A stretch of DNA of 64,000 bases from Endomychus coccineus (lineage: Eukaryota > Arthropoda > Insecta > Coleoptera > Endomychidae), in the NCBI GenBank assembly GCA_958510875.1, contig OY294068.1, positions 79,727,978 to 79,791,977 on the forward strand, given 5' to 3'. Shown one piece after another: positions 41,511 through 51,702 of this stretch (positions within the stretch are counted from its first letter, which is position 1; the number at the start of each line of letters is the position of its first letter). Position numbers and translations under genes: made by a program. The notes beneath the pieces were generated by a model. It was not told where the DNA came from. It worked only from the letters and a program-made list of their open reading frames with translations, and searched no databases.

Positions 41511-43845
41511 CCGTAATATGGGGTAACTTGGCCACCCCGGGGTAACTTGGTCACCTATGATTCAATTTTTGTTTCGGTTAATACTTTTCCTCCTGTTCTT
41601 TTTTAGTTGGATTTTCAGGTGCCCATCTTTTATTCCAGGTAACTAGTAACTAAAAATGGTGAGAAACTACCAGAGAACACCCGGGGCAAAGCCCTACCAA
41701 GACTACTCAGAAGAGAACATGCAAAAAGCCGTACAAGCTGTTAAGGAGGGGATGTCGAAAAAATTAGCTGCGCAAACGTATCAGGTACCTCGGACAACTT
41801 TGGGTCGTAAGATTCTTGGCAAAAATTCTGGAGCAGTGGGCCGCCCAAGAGTCCTTTCATCCGAGGAAGAACGCAGTATATCTGAGACCCTCGGAGTTGT
41901 GGCTGATTGGGGTTTCCCGTTAACCAGGCTGAATGTGAGGACGGTCATCGCAAAATACCTAGACAAACAAGGGAAAACAGTCACGATCTTCAAAAACAAC
42001 ACTCCAGGAGAAGATGTTCTTGATGCATTCATCCAGAGAAACAGGTTGTCCATTCGCCTAGCCTCGAACATAAAAAGGTCCAGATCATCCGTCGACCGTG
42101 AAGACATTTTAAATTTTTTCACCAATATCAATGAAGCCCTGAACGATGCAGATGATTTCAATATCTACAATTATGACGAGACAAATGTCACAGATGATCC
42201 TGGAGCAAAAAAAGTGGTGGTCCCCAGAAACACAAAAAGGGTTGAAAGGGTACAGAAGAACCACTCTCGCACCTATATTAGCATTATGGTGTGCGGAAAT
42301 GCAAAGGGGGATCTACTGCCTCCCATGGTCGTTTATAAATCTGGAAATTTATATGAAAACTGGACAGAAGGCGGCCCTCCTGGAACGAAATATGCCAGTA
42401 GCCCCTCTGGTTGGTTTGATATGAACCTGTTCGAGACATGGTTTTTCAAAATCCTCCTCCCGCACATAACGGAAACACGAAAACCTGGTGCTACAACTAT
42501 TGTTGTAGGTGATAATCTCGCCAGCCACTTTTCACCTGCAGTTATTCAGTCCTGTAAGGAGCATGGTATTTATATAACTCCATTTCCTGCAAATGCCACC
42601 CATCTAATGCAGCCACTTGATGTAGCTGTATTTGGACCCATGAAAAAGTGCTGGAGAAAGATTTTAGACAACTGGAGAAAGGAAAGCCGATATCCAGGAA
42701 ATCTTCCCAAAGAGCAGTTTCCCAATTTGCTTTCTAGGTTATGGAAAGCCATATCTGAGAGTGTCAGCCAAAATTTGATATCTGGATTTCGAGCCACTGG
42801 GCTTTATCCACCTAATGCAAACGAGGTTCTGAAAAGAATTCCAGATGGATTAACACCAGACGATCGAGACACCATTGGAAGATCTCTTGATGCATCATTG
42901 ATTGATCTTCTGAAAGAACACAGAGGAATTAGCAGTGAAGCAAATCCGAAGAAAAAAAGGGGCAAGAAACTTCAGCCTGGTAAAAATTTGGCAACAGATG
43001 AAGATGATAACCTGGCTCCCACTGATGAACCAATTGTAACTGCATCGAAGCCATTAGCTGGCCCAGGATCGTCTGGTATAGTCGGAAAGAACAAAAATAA
43101 GAAGAAATCTCGTCCAATTCAGCCTAGGCAAAAAAGTGAGAGACAAAAGAAAAGTGAAACAGATGCAAAGTGTGGCCTTTGTTTTTGTAACTGGAAAGAC
43201 TTTCTTGGCGGACAAGAATGGATCAAATGTATTCGGTGCCTTAAATGGATATGTGGCCTATGCAACAACGGAAGTAAAGATCCTTATTTCAAATGCGATT
43301 ACTGTGACGATTCTGATGCAGAGCCGTTGGAATATCAAGACGATTCTGACGCCGACAAAGATTTTACACCCCAGTGAATGAGCTAAGATTTAGTTGGAGT
43401 TACGAGTTTAGATTTTCTTTTACATTTTATGTTGTTTCTGTATCTCTAAGTTTGATATTTTTATAAATAAAATATTTTTGGGAAATTTTTGTCGTTATTT
43501 TTGTGTTATTTATGAAATTTTCGAACTGAAATAAGTAGCTACGGGTTCGTTTTATCAATTTCCAAACGAATTCGGGGTAACTTGGCCATGCAAACCATTA
43601 AAAACGTTCATTTCATTGAAATTAGCAAAAGTGACCAAGTTGCCCCAAACCCGGGGTAACTTGGACACCCCACATATATATATTTTTTTCTTATATTAAA
43701 CAAAAACATTACTTTTTACGAACTTCAGCTCTTTCATTAAGTTGAAGTCGGTTTGGGGAAAAAATTTGGTCCACATGCGTCAAAATATAATGAAGATATT
43801 TTGAAAAAAGTCTGAAAAGAGTGACCAAGTTGCCCCGTTTTACGG
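41511..43845 (+). mobile_element. Pogo-type transposon, apparently intact, TSD TA
   Basis: The ends CCGTAATATGGGGTAACTTGG (left) and its diverged complement CCAAGTTGCCCCGTTTTACGG (right) are flanked by TA (41509-41510 and 43846-43847). The motif GGGGTAACTTGG(T/C)CAC occurs twice at the left end. It occurs in both orientations near 43573, 43630, 43655 and 43822 at the right, which looks like subterminal transposase-binding sites. It carries a complete transposase and interrupts the YqaJ reading frame exactly. Confidence 0.95.
41656..43377 (+). CDS. Pogo-type transposase with C-terminal PHD-like zinc finger
   Basis: This is an uninterrupted 573-codon frame. A psq-type helix-turn-helix lies at about residues 10-55, with a second DNA-binding (CENP-B-like) segment at about 70-150. 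The DDE_1 catalytic core has D174 (Asn-Tyr-Asp-Glu-Thr), D286 (Gly-Asp-Asn) and D322 (Gln-Pro-Leu-Asp), giving a DD35D triad. A basic linker (410-490) leads to a Cys-rich PHD-like finger at about 497-555, made of repeated Cys-x2-Cys pairs. The ATG follows a pyrimidine-rich CAG acceptor-like context about 145 bp inside the left end. All key residues are present, so the copy could be active. Known role: cut-and-paste transposition at TA sites in the nucleus. The C-terminal finger is shared with two decayed relatives in this window. Confidence 0.95.
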   Translation: MVRNYQRTPGAKPYQDYSEENMQKAVQAVKEGMSKKLAAQTYQVPRTTLGRKILGKNSGAVGRPRVLSSEEERSISETLGVVADWGFPLTRLNVRTVIAKYLDKQGKTVTIFKNNTPGEDVLDAFIQRNRLSIRLASNIKRSRSSVDREDILNFFTNINEALNDADDFNIYNYDETNVTDDPGAKKVVVPRNTKRVERVQKNHSRTYISIMVCGNAKGDLLPPMVVYKSGNLYENWTEGGPPGTKYASSPSGWFDMNLFETWFFKILLPHITETRKPGATTIVVGDNLASHFSPAVIQSCKEHGIYITPFPANATHLMQPLDVAVFGPMKKCWRKILDNWRKESRYPGNLPKEQFPNLLSRLWKAISESVSQNLISGFRATGLYPPNANEVLKRIPDGLTPDDRDTIGRSLDASLIDLLKEHRGISSEANPKKKRGKKLQPGKNLATDEDDNLAPTDEPIVTASKPLAGPGSSGIVGKNKNKKKSRPIQPRQKSERQKKSETDAKCGLCFCNWKDFLGGQEWIKCIRCLKWICGLCNNGSKDPYFKCDYCDDSDAEPLEYQDDSDADKDFTPQ

Positions 43846-43847
43846 TA

Positions 43848-45126
43848 CCTTCCAAAACTTACACACAATCTCCCATCAGCTGGAACTTGACCAGCAACTA
43901 AGTATATCAGAATCAGAAATACTCTGTCATAAAAACATTAATTTTGTTGACAAAGCTACTTAAACCTAAGTCTGTTTGGAATGGATGAGATTATTTTCCT
44001 CAAAAAAGCAAAATATTCTTTTTTTCATCAGTTTTTCAAAAACTTTTGCTAAAGTTGGTAATAAAGAAATGGGCCTGAAATTTGATGGTATGCTTGGATC
44101 ACCCCCTTTAAATAATGGAATGACCTCAGCAAATTTTAGACAAGATGAAAAAATATGAAATTATACCCAGATAATTACATTAAGAATAAAGTGTATTTGA
44201 TATATGTAATAAATATTTTGAATAAGGTATTCACATTTTTTTCCTACCTACCTTCATCAATGTTTCTGTAATACTATTGAATATAGTAACTTGTTCGATT
44301 GTTGGGACAAACTCAAAATAATAAAAACGATATTGATCAGTTGTAATAGATAGAATTTTTTTTTAATAACCAAAATTGTCAGAAATCAATCAGTGAAAAT
44401 CAGATATTCATTGATCAAAGGAATCAAAAGTATTTATGTGGAAATGATACTACAGATTTAAAATGGTAAGTTACTCGAAAGCGCAGTGGTTGAGTCGGCC
44501 TACCAGCCAAAAGGTAAGTAGATCGGGCCACAGTGGAGTATTTTTATTTTAAAGTGAAACAACAAATGTCCAATATGTGGTACATCGTTTTCCAGTTGGA
44601 ATAATCTCAAATTATGATTCGAATTTTCCACAGAATCAAATGCATATATTGCATAGATATATTCACATCCAATATTGAATTAAGAAGAAAGCTCTGTATC
44701 GAAATAACAAAAGGCGTGATATTTGCTCTGGAAAGTGTTATTCATGAGAAGGAATAACACTGCAGTTTTAGAGAAAGCATAGTATACGAGAATGGAAGGT
44801 CTATTTATCACTTATATGAATTTACATACCCGTGAGAAATAAGTAACATTCCATGCTCGTTATACAATGCGATATTAAATGCAATAAGTATATTACAGAG
44901 AAATGTTAAATATTTTTTTATTAATATCAGAAAAATCAAAATCACAAAAAATATATCTAAATATAAAACAAACATAAAATTGCTATTGCAAAACTATCAT
45001 AATATCGAACGGTTTGCTATATATCACAATTACTACTGTATAATATTCGTTCTGTACAAGAATATAATAATACGGCCCCCTATTTATTATATCATTCCAA
45101 ATGTACAAACTAATAAAGTTCAATTT
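43848..45126. other. 3' part of the YqaJ gene region and spacer, no intact gene
   Basis: The first about 45 bases continue the YqaJ frame after the pogo insertion. The rest is AT-rich with no supported protein. A tRNA-like stretch at about 44475-44545 (GCGCAGTGGTTGAGTCGGCCT) resembles an A box, but the B box is poor. Confidence 0.45.
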
Positions 45127-46665
45127 TCAACAATAATACTCTTCTACTTCTTTTATCAGTGGATATTGCAAATTTGTAAGAGCAGCACATAACTGAAAAA
45201 TTATTGATATCTGAGATATGTAATATTGAGGAACTTTTTCCAAAATACTGAAACATTTTATCCTTCGAATAGCTCTTTCTACGTGGATTCTTGCTTTCGC
45301 TATTCTTTGTGTCTCGTATACTTGTGACTCTGTAAACTGAGGTGTACTTAAAAATGGGGGAATGTTTAAAGAAACACCATCCGGAAGTAAATCTTGAATC
45401 AAAAATCCCTTATCAGCTAATATGAGGTCACCATAGTGCATTTGCTTCAAAATTACACAGTGCTCTACGATTTTTTTATCTGATGTTGATCCTGGATATG
45501 CCTTACTAACAAAAGTAATCACACCATTTGGTGCAATGCCCACTAATAATTTCCACGTATTTCTGTGCTTGTACGAACTGTATGTTAGTCTTTGACTTTC
45601 CATACTTGTAGGAATAGCAGAACATATTTCAGTACAATCCAGAATGATTCTACAGTTTTTGAAATTGAAAAATGCTGCAGGGAGACAGGCTTGATTTTTT
45701 TTTCTGGAGGGTATTGTTCTTATCAGTTGATTGAAAAAGACTTCATGTAAGGCATAGATCCATGTCATAACAATGTTAGTGACTGTAGCAGAGCTGCAAT
45801 TGAATCGAATAGCTAAATCTTCATGAGGTAGATTCAATCGTAGTTTCATCAGAGTGAGAAGCATTTGATCTATCTTTGGCAATAACTCAACATGCCATCG
45901 GGCATAACAGTTTAAATCAAAACTGTCCATTGTTTCAAACACTGTCAAAAATAAAGCATTTGTAGGTATGCCTGTGTACATAAGTACATGTGCATCATTG
46001 TTTTTGATGTGTTCATAGCTGAAACGTGTTGTTAAATTTTTGAGCTTTTCAGTTAGTTCAAGAAGCTCTTGTTTCAGAAAGTAATTTTCTGCCTCCACAG
46101 ATGCACTTGACGCTCTGCTTACACTTCTAGAACAAGAAGGTATATCTTCAATGCTGGAAATTCTACCCTCACTTCTGGATGTGCTCGGAATCTCTGTTTC
46201 AGACACTTTTGATGGCCCTGCTGCTTCTGAACTTATACTGGTTGCTTCCAGAGTGGAAATAAGACTAGCTTCAACCTCTCTTGTCTTGACGGTTAGTTTA
46301 CTGAAAACAAAATCCTCGAATCCAAGAATAGTAATATCTTTCTCATTTATGTGAACATACCGTTTTTCCGGAGATTCAAAGTTCAACTTTCTCTTCACAT
46401 TGAATTCAAATAAAGTTGGCCTATTTTTTCTATCCATGTTAAGGAAGTGAGAACTGCAAACCAAGGAATATTTTGATGGTTCTCGATCTTGTCTCCTGCA
46501 ATAATTTAACAATAAAATGCTTTGTCTATGTATTAAGTATGGTGTCGAGTACCTTATGAGATTAATCCACGTTTTTCTCTCAGCTGGGTCTGCGGGAAAC
46601 ACAAAAAATTTACAAATCCTCTGTTCACTGTAGTGTTTACAACTAGGAACGAAACACATAACCAT
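45127..46665 (-). CDS. THAP-domain DDE_Tnp_4 transposase (HARBI1-like)
   Basis: This 512-codon frame has no break. The N-terminal THAP finger (about residues 1-90) has Cys-x4-Cys, a central Trp and Cys-x2-His-Phe. It contains a probable 57-base intron (46496-46552, GT...TTGCAG) that stays in frame; splicing would give 493 residues and a normal-length THAP domain. A Ser/Glu-rich linker and a short coiled coil (about 195-215) lead to a helix-turn-helix-like part (about 260-300). The catalytic core follows: Leu-Asp-Cys-Thr-Glu near residue 342, Ala-Asp-Lys-Gly-Phe near 416 and Val-Glu-Arg-Ala near 463. This is the transposase of the surrounding PHIS-like element. It looks intact although its partner gene is dead. 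Confidence 0.9.
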   Translation of the reverse strand: MVMCFVPSCKHYSEQRICKFFVFPADPAERKTWINLIRYSTPYLIHRQSILLLNYCRRQDREPSKYSLVCSSHFLNMDRKNRPTLFEFNVKRKLNFESPEKRYVHINEKDITILGFEDFVFSKLTVKTREVEASLISTLEATSISSEAAGPSKVSETEIPSTSRSEGRISSIEDIPSCSRSVSRASSASVEAENYFLKQELLELTEKLKNLTTRFSYEHIKNNDAHVLMYTGIPTNALFLTVFETMDSFDLNCYARWHVELLPKIDQMLLTLMKLRLNLPHEDLAIRFNCSSATVTNIVMTWIYALHEVFFNQLIRTIPSRKKNQACLPAAFFNFKNCRIILDCTEICSAIPTSMESQRLTYSSYKHRNTWKLLVGIAPNGVITFVSKAYPGSTSDKKIVEHCVILKQMHYGDLILADKGFLIQDLLPDGVSLNIPPFLSTPQFTESQVYETQRIAKARIHVERAIRRIKCFSILEKVPQYYISQISIIFQLCAALTNLQYPLIKEVEEYYC

Positions 46666-47045
46666 GTTTACTGAAGTTCAGAAGTCTGGAACAAAAGTAA
46701 AATAACATATAAAAATGTCGTTCCAATACAAATTTCTTGAAGATCTTTTTTAAATAATCAGAAACGTAAAATAAAAACATAACAATAATGGAAACATAAC
46801 CTCCTAACTACTTCAGAAGCTAATATAATTGGGGAAGAATTACTTACGGGTCGCTGTTTGATATAAGTAGGTAGAAAATGCACTTGCAAATGTGAAATTT
46901 TAACTGAAAAGGCTTATTTATGCTCCACAATTGTTAAACATTCGTTGAAAGAAACTCTTATGACAACTTCAACGCATTTTTGAATTGTTTGGGAAGGTTT
47001 GCTAAGCTCCACCCACCCTTGACGTCACACTTAGGTAGTCTATTG

Positions 47046-47657
47046 CTTAGCAACACCGAAAAGTGGCTAACTCCCGTGCGGACCACCATTAATGTACCGG
47101 ACAACGTGTGAGAAAGTACCGCGTGTGATGCTAGAGTTTATTTGTGTTCGATCCAGCTTAAATGAAAGATAGTTGGTGCTGAAAACTACACAGTAATTGA
47201 GATAAGTGACTTTAACTAAATATAATGTATAATTCTTGTGAATAATCGAAAGGATAATAATGTCATAAACCTATCAAAGTGTGATGTTGGAGTTGGCCGA
47301 TTTTCAACAAATTGGTCATTTTTCAATGTGACAATATACTTTTATAAATAAATATTTGTATTACATATCATTGATTTAAAGGTGAAAATACGGTAATACG
47401 AAGAAGTGACTCAAATGTCTACGATACTAGAGAATATTAACGCCATGTGATAACAAAATATGTCATCTTTTTGTATTCAAATGTCAACTTCAGTCGGTAT
47501 TAAAAACATTTTTTTATGGCCGTTTTCATTGCGACATGAAGCACGTTGTCCACCTAGTTCTTACACCAGTAATAATGTATACTATTATATCTATTATATT
47601 TATATTATAAATCAATATTACTTACAGATAAAGAGGACGTCGAGGGCGTTAAAAATT
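47046..47657. other. 5' region of the outer element gene
   Basis: It contains TTGGAGTTGGCC near 47286, the same motif as in the element ends. CAG acceptor-like sites precede the coding start at 47658. No other gene is seen. Confidence 0.45.
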
Positions 47658-49932
47658 ATGGAAGCTGCTTTTGAGCAAATGAATGAGAATGACATAATTC
47701 TCACAGAAGAAATTATTGAAAACATTCCTTTCATACTGACTGACGTTGGCACAACTGAAGCGATTCTGGAAACTGAGCCGTTAGCTTATAATGCTTCAAC
47801 ATCTGTAGATGCTATTACAGAGGAGACCACGGAAATTGAGCACCAGCAGATAATTCGTCGTTGTTTTCTGGTCTATTAACATCATCAGTAGCCACTGAGG
47901 TATACACGGAATCAACCGGAATACCTATAACTTCCAAGGATACATCGCATCGTGATAACAATGCTAGCGTGATAGACAATTATAGCGATGATAGTGACTA
48001 CAACAATAAACGACTTGTACCTTATTCTGAGCACTCCGATTCTAACAGCGAAGAAGAACCAAAGAGAGTTAGAAGAAGAAAAAGATGCCAAGTAAACAGA
48101 GCTACATGAAATGAACAAATAAACAAGTCTAATAGAGAAAAGGGGAAAAATATACAGGACGTAAAAAAAAGACGGGAAATGGGAAAAAACACAAAAAAAA
48201 CAAAAGCGTTCTCAAACCTCGATGCGAATGCAATACAAATGACAAATTAAGTGCCTTCAAATGTAGTGAAGTTTCAGAAGATGAAAGAGGAGCAATATTC
48301 GAAAAATTTTGGAAGATGACTTGGCGAGAAAAGAAAGTTTTCGTGAATAGCTTTGTACAAGAAATACCTACAAAACGTCCAAGAGATAGAAAAGACCCAT
48401 CTTTTACAAAGAGAAAAAGTTCAATGGTTTATAACTTTAAATTTATTTGAATGACGAACGTCGTGTGCGAGTCTGTAAAACGATGTTTCAAAACACTTTG
48501 TGCATTACCAAAATGTCAATTTGGAACTGGAAAAAAGGCAAAACTACCTCACAGAAAGAAGACCTGACTCAATCTGCCAGAAAAAATCCTCACGAGACAG
48601 AAGTGGAATCACTAAAGGAGCTCTTGAGTAATATACCGAAAATGGAATCCCAATATTGCCAAAAACTACATCCAAGCTCTATTTATTGCCAGAATGGGTA
48701 TCAAAAAAAGCCCTGTACAATTTTTACGTATCAGACTGGTGCACGTCGCGTAACATTAAGCACCTGTCAATCGCAACATTCAATAACACTCTAGAAATTG
48801 AAAATATATCACTGTTCAAGCCGAAGAAAGATGATTGCGAAAAGTGCCTCTCTCACAAACTCGGAAATGTAACTGACACTGAACATAAGGATCACATAGA
48901 AAGGAAAAATGAAGCCCGAACCGAAAAAGAAAATGACAAATTGACAGAAGAATTTGTATTCACGATGGACACACAAGCTGTGCTACTGGCACCCAAATCT
49001 AATGTATCATCTTTATATTATAAAACCAAGTTGTGCACACACAATTTTTGTTCATTCAACTTGAAAAATAAAGACGGATTCTGCTATCTCTGGAACGAGA
49101 CGGAAGGTGGACTATCTCCTGATAACTATGCTGCAATAATTGTCAAATTTATTGCAGAGAAACTTTTGTTGAGCATCTAAAGAGAACTTGTTAAGGATAT
49201 TAAAGTTATATTATACAGCGATGGATGTACAGCCCAAAACAGAAATGCAGTATTGGCAAATGCTCTAGTAAATGTGGCAACATTAAACAACATCACAATT
49301 GAGCAAAAGTATCTGGAGGTAGGACACACTCAGATGGAAGCTGACTCAATGCATGCTACCATAGAGAGGAAGCTGAAAAATAAAGTCATTCATGTACCAG
49401 CTGAATATGTAGGAGTTTGTCTTGGAGCACGCAAACACCCTACAACGTATCTTACCTAACTCACGAATTTTTCATATCCTTTTCAAGTCTACAATTCTAC
49501 AAAACTATAAGACCAGGAAAAGCGACAGGAGACGCCAAGGTTAGGGTTTTAGTTATATTTTCGATCTTAATATTTTTATTCCATTTTATAAAGTTTTTTT
49601 CTTCAGAACTCAGTAGAAGGGTGAAATCACAGTTCATTCCTGAGCAAATAGTACTAGTAATTTATTATTGTTTTTTCAGGTCACTGATATTCATGCGCTA
49701 CAATATAAAGAAGGGAATATTTATTTTAAGCTAAGATTTAGAGATGAATGGTAGTTACTTCCACAACGATGCAATAACAATATTACACCTAAATTGATTG
49801 AGAGATTACCGGATCTTCATGAGAATCGACTGAAAATAAAAAACCGGAAGTTCAAAGATCTCCAAGAACTAAAAAATACCTTGCCGGCGGACTACAGGGA
49901 TTACTATGATAATGTACCACATGACGACAGAT
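47658..49932 (+). pseudogene. DUF7869-like transposase-like protein (copy 2)
   Basis: An acidic N-terminal part (47658-48060) ends in a Lys/Arg-rich stretch. A Cys-x-Cys...Lys-rich domain follows (about 48200-48430), with Trp-Arg-Glu-Lys-Lys. A Val-Cys-Lys-x-Met-Phe segment lies at about 48470. The DDE-like core holds Phe-x-Met-Asp-x-Gln (about 48960), Tyr-Ser-Asp-Gly-Cys-x2-Gln-Asn-Arg-Asn (about 49215) and Leu-Glu-Val-Gly-His-Thr-x-Met-Glu-Ala-Asp-Ser (about 49315). After a probable intron (about 49541-49680) a C-terminal part ends at 49932. At least five stops or frameshifts interrupt it. The core is clearly related to 19855-20292, but the two sequences are distant, so they are different subfamilies. 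Confidence 0.7.
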
Positions 49933-50258
49933 AAGAAATAAAAGAAAACTTCAACTGAATATAGTGCTTTTTCCAATTTTCCGATATAATCTTCCTTAGT
50001 ATAGGATATACTGACAGGAGGACAACTCCAATTTTTCATTTTTTTTTAATTTTCAAATAGGCCAACTCCAAAATTTCATTTTATGTAAAAGTGATAATAT
50101 ATTTTTTTAAGCTTTTACGCATATAACATTTGGAAAATAAAAAGATACTTATATAACTTTTGGAATTTGGATATTGTAAATAATATTTTTTGTATGAAGT
50201 TTTCTTGCATTCCTGTAAAATTTCACAAAACGGAGTTGGCCGGTTTACAGGTTAAGCC

Positions 50259-50440
50259 ATCGATATGCCATGGATAAATTTCGGAAGATAAAAAGATATT
50301 GCTGGCATATCTTCCATGGTGACCTCGAATATGCCTGCAATATGCCAACCATATGCCTTGGGAGATATGGAATAATCATGGAATATTTCAATATGCCAGC
50401 GGAATATTCGACGAATAGGCATGGAATATTTTTGTGCCGT
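50259..50440. repeat. Satellite-like unit B, uninterrupted
   Basis: This carries the full unit that is interrupted in copy A by the LINE: GCCATGG...GATAAAAAGATATTGC...TGGTGACCTCGAATATG...CATATGCC..GGGAGATATGGAAT. It serves as the empty-site reference for the LINE. Length is about 140 bp. Confidence 0.85.
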
Positions 50441-50469
50441 CTGGGTTTTAGGTATGTTGTTTTTTATTA

Positions 50470-50800
50470 TTAAGCAGGAGGGCTGAACCTTCACTACGTG
50501 ATATGAAATTTTATCCTTTTAGTAAAATTAAACACTATGTTGATATCACTTTCGTTTGAAACTTATGTTACTAGAGTTTTAGCGTTATTACGCCATCTTC
50601 AGACGCTATTAAAATGTCAGAGTGGTTATTTAAAGCCAATTCAGAGAACAAAATTATTACAAAAAAGTCCAAAATTCATCGTTTATGATTTACGTGTTGA
50701 AATTTGAGAGAAATAAGCCCCATAACCATTTCAAATGTGATATTTTCGAGCTCTAGAGTTGATAAGTGGCGAGGAGTGAGTGAGCTTCCATATAAACAGT
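50470..50800. other. No gene seen
   Basis: AT-rich sequence between the satellite unit and a LINE fragment. Nothing is recognised. Confidence 0.45.
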
Positions 50801-50805
50801 TCCAA

Positions 50806-51660
50806 GATGGTCTGGGAATGCTTAGAAAAACTAAATGAACTAGGTAAGAACAACGTAGTTATCATCGACATATACATATGGACTGCGCGTGGCAATGATA
50901 AGCGCGGCTAGTTCAGGCGAGAGAGAGGGAAAAAGAAGAGGCCGGCTCTATCGCGTTTCTATTGGCCGCTGCGTACTGTAGCTAGTATGTTTACGTCATG
51001 AGCCGGCCTTTTCGTTTTCCCTCTCTCTCGCCTGCACTAGCCGCGCTTATCATTGCCACACGCAGTCCATATGTATATGTCGATGGTAGTTACCTTCCTG
51101 CGGACCCATCGGAGTGGTGGATAACGAGAAAGCAGACTATCTCACAAAAAAGGGGCTGAAACTCCATTTGTGGGACCTAAACCCTTCTGCGGGATAAGCG
51201 CCGGCACAATAAAAAAATTATTAAAAAAGAATGGGAACAACGGAAGATCCCACGACTGGATAGGTAACAAGGACTAAGGCAAGCAAAGATACTTCTGGGT
51301 AACTAAAACCAAAAGCGATCTAATGACTGCATCATCCTAAGTTAAAATAAACTCAGTTAGTAAACGGAAACGCTAACAGGGCACCTCAAGAGGCTTGGAT
51401 TAGTAGAAGAAGAACAGTGCAGATTCTGTGAGGAGGACGGAGCTTCTATCCACATTCTCGCACTATCTTGCAAAACCCAAGGCCACGATACCTCGGAGCA
51501 GACCAAATGGAAAAAGGAGATTTACCTAACGTGAAGCCATCTGACACACTCAACTTTCTTAAAGCGACAGGGTTGGAGGAACTGCTAAAGCCGGTGAGAT
51601 ACCCTGAACGTCGCAGCAGCAGAAGGGGGCACAATAGATCTTTTAGGTCGGAGTGAGCAA
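50806..51660 (+). pseudogene. 3' fragment of a LINE with RNase H domain
   Basis: Bases 50806-50862 read as an RNase H helix (Glu-Cys-Leu-Glu-Lys-Leu). After the 223-bp MITE the frame resumes with Val-Pro-Ala-His-Arg-x-Val...Asn-Glu-Lys-Ala-Asp, the C-terminal catalytic motif of LINE RNase H domains with Pro-Ala-His in place of Pro-Gly-His. Further on, 51385-51480 has a Cys-Arg-Phe-Cys...His-Ile-Leu...Cys finger typical of the tail of I/Jockey-like elements. Stops and frameshifts are present. The 5' part of the LINE is absent, as in a 5'-truncated copy. Confidence 0.7.
50863..51085. mobile_element. 223-bp palindromic MITE, 8-bp target duplication
   Basis: Inverted arms of about 85 bp run inward from CATCGACATATACATATGG (left) and its complement (right). 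They include CTATCATTGCC-type and GAGAGAGGGAAAA blocks. GTAGTTAT (50855-50862) and GTAGTTAC (51086-51093) flank it. An 8-bp target duplication fits hAT- or P-type elements. It has no coding capacity and would form a strong hairpin. Confidence 0.9.
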
Positions 51661-51702
51661 ATATGCCCAATTTAATACAATACAAATACTTCTAGCAATG
51701 TA

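Larger units (their letters stand above)
39827..47045. mobile_element. PHIS/ISL2EU-like transposon with YqaJ and THAP-DDE genes
   Basis: About 61-bp inverted repeats at 39827-39887 and 46985-47045 begin CAATAGACT and share GACGTCA, GGAGCT and CCAAACAA blocks. They enclose two convergent genes: a SWIM-YqaJ gene (plus strand) and a THAP plus DDE_Tnp_4 transposase (minus strand). That gene pair is what I know for ISL2EU-type elements of the PIF/Harbinger-related superfamily. No target duplication is visible (CCCGA left, CTTAG right). A pogo element is inserted in the YqaJ gene; without it the element is about 4.9 kb. Confidence 0.75.
39662..50262. mobile_element. Outer DNA transposon (DUF7869-type, copy 2) with nested insertions
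   Basis: The left end CGATGGCTTAATCTGCAAACC... (39662 on) is the inverted complement of the right end (50232-50262), with two mismatches in about 31 bases. ATAT flanks both sides (39658-39661, 50263-50266). Unit A of the flanking repeat shows the empty site GCATATGCC. The exact TSD is ambiguous (AT, TAT or ATAT) because the target is palindromic. The motif GGCCAACTCC recurs inside (near 39683, 47287, 50066 and 50233), like the terminal motif clusters of copy 1. Own coding sequence: 47658-49932. A 7.2-kb PHIS-like element occupies 39827-47045. Confidence 0.75.

Noticed and set aside
42929..43117. Reverse-strand ORFs within the pogo transposase
   Set aside because: They are shadows of the intact 573-codon frame.
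44475..44545. tRNA gene or SINE head
   Set aside because: An A-box-like stretch is present, but there is no good B box, acceptor stem or tail.
39670..50255. Outer element as a piggyBac copy with TTAA duplication
   Set aside because: TTAA occurs at both ends, but it lies inside the inverted repeat, and the empty site at 36161 shows GCATATGCC without TTAA. No piggyBac transposase is present.
50252..50494. Overlapping ORFs on both strands in satellite unit B
   Set aside because: This is repeat sequence with ATATGCC palindromes; there is no coding signal.
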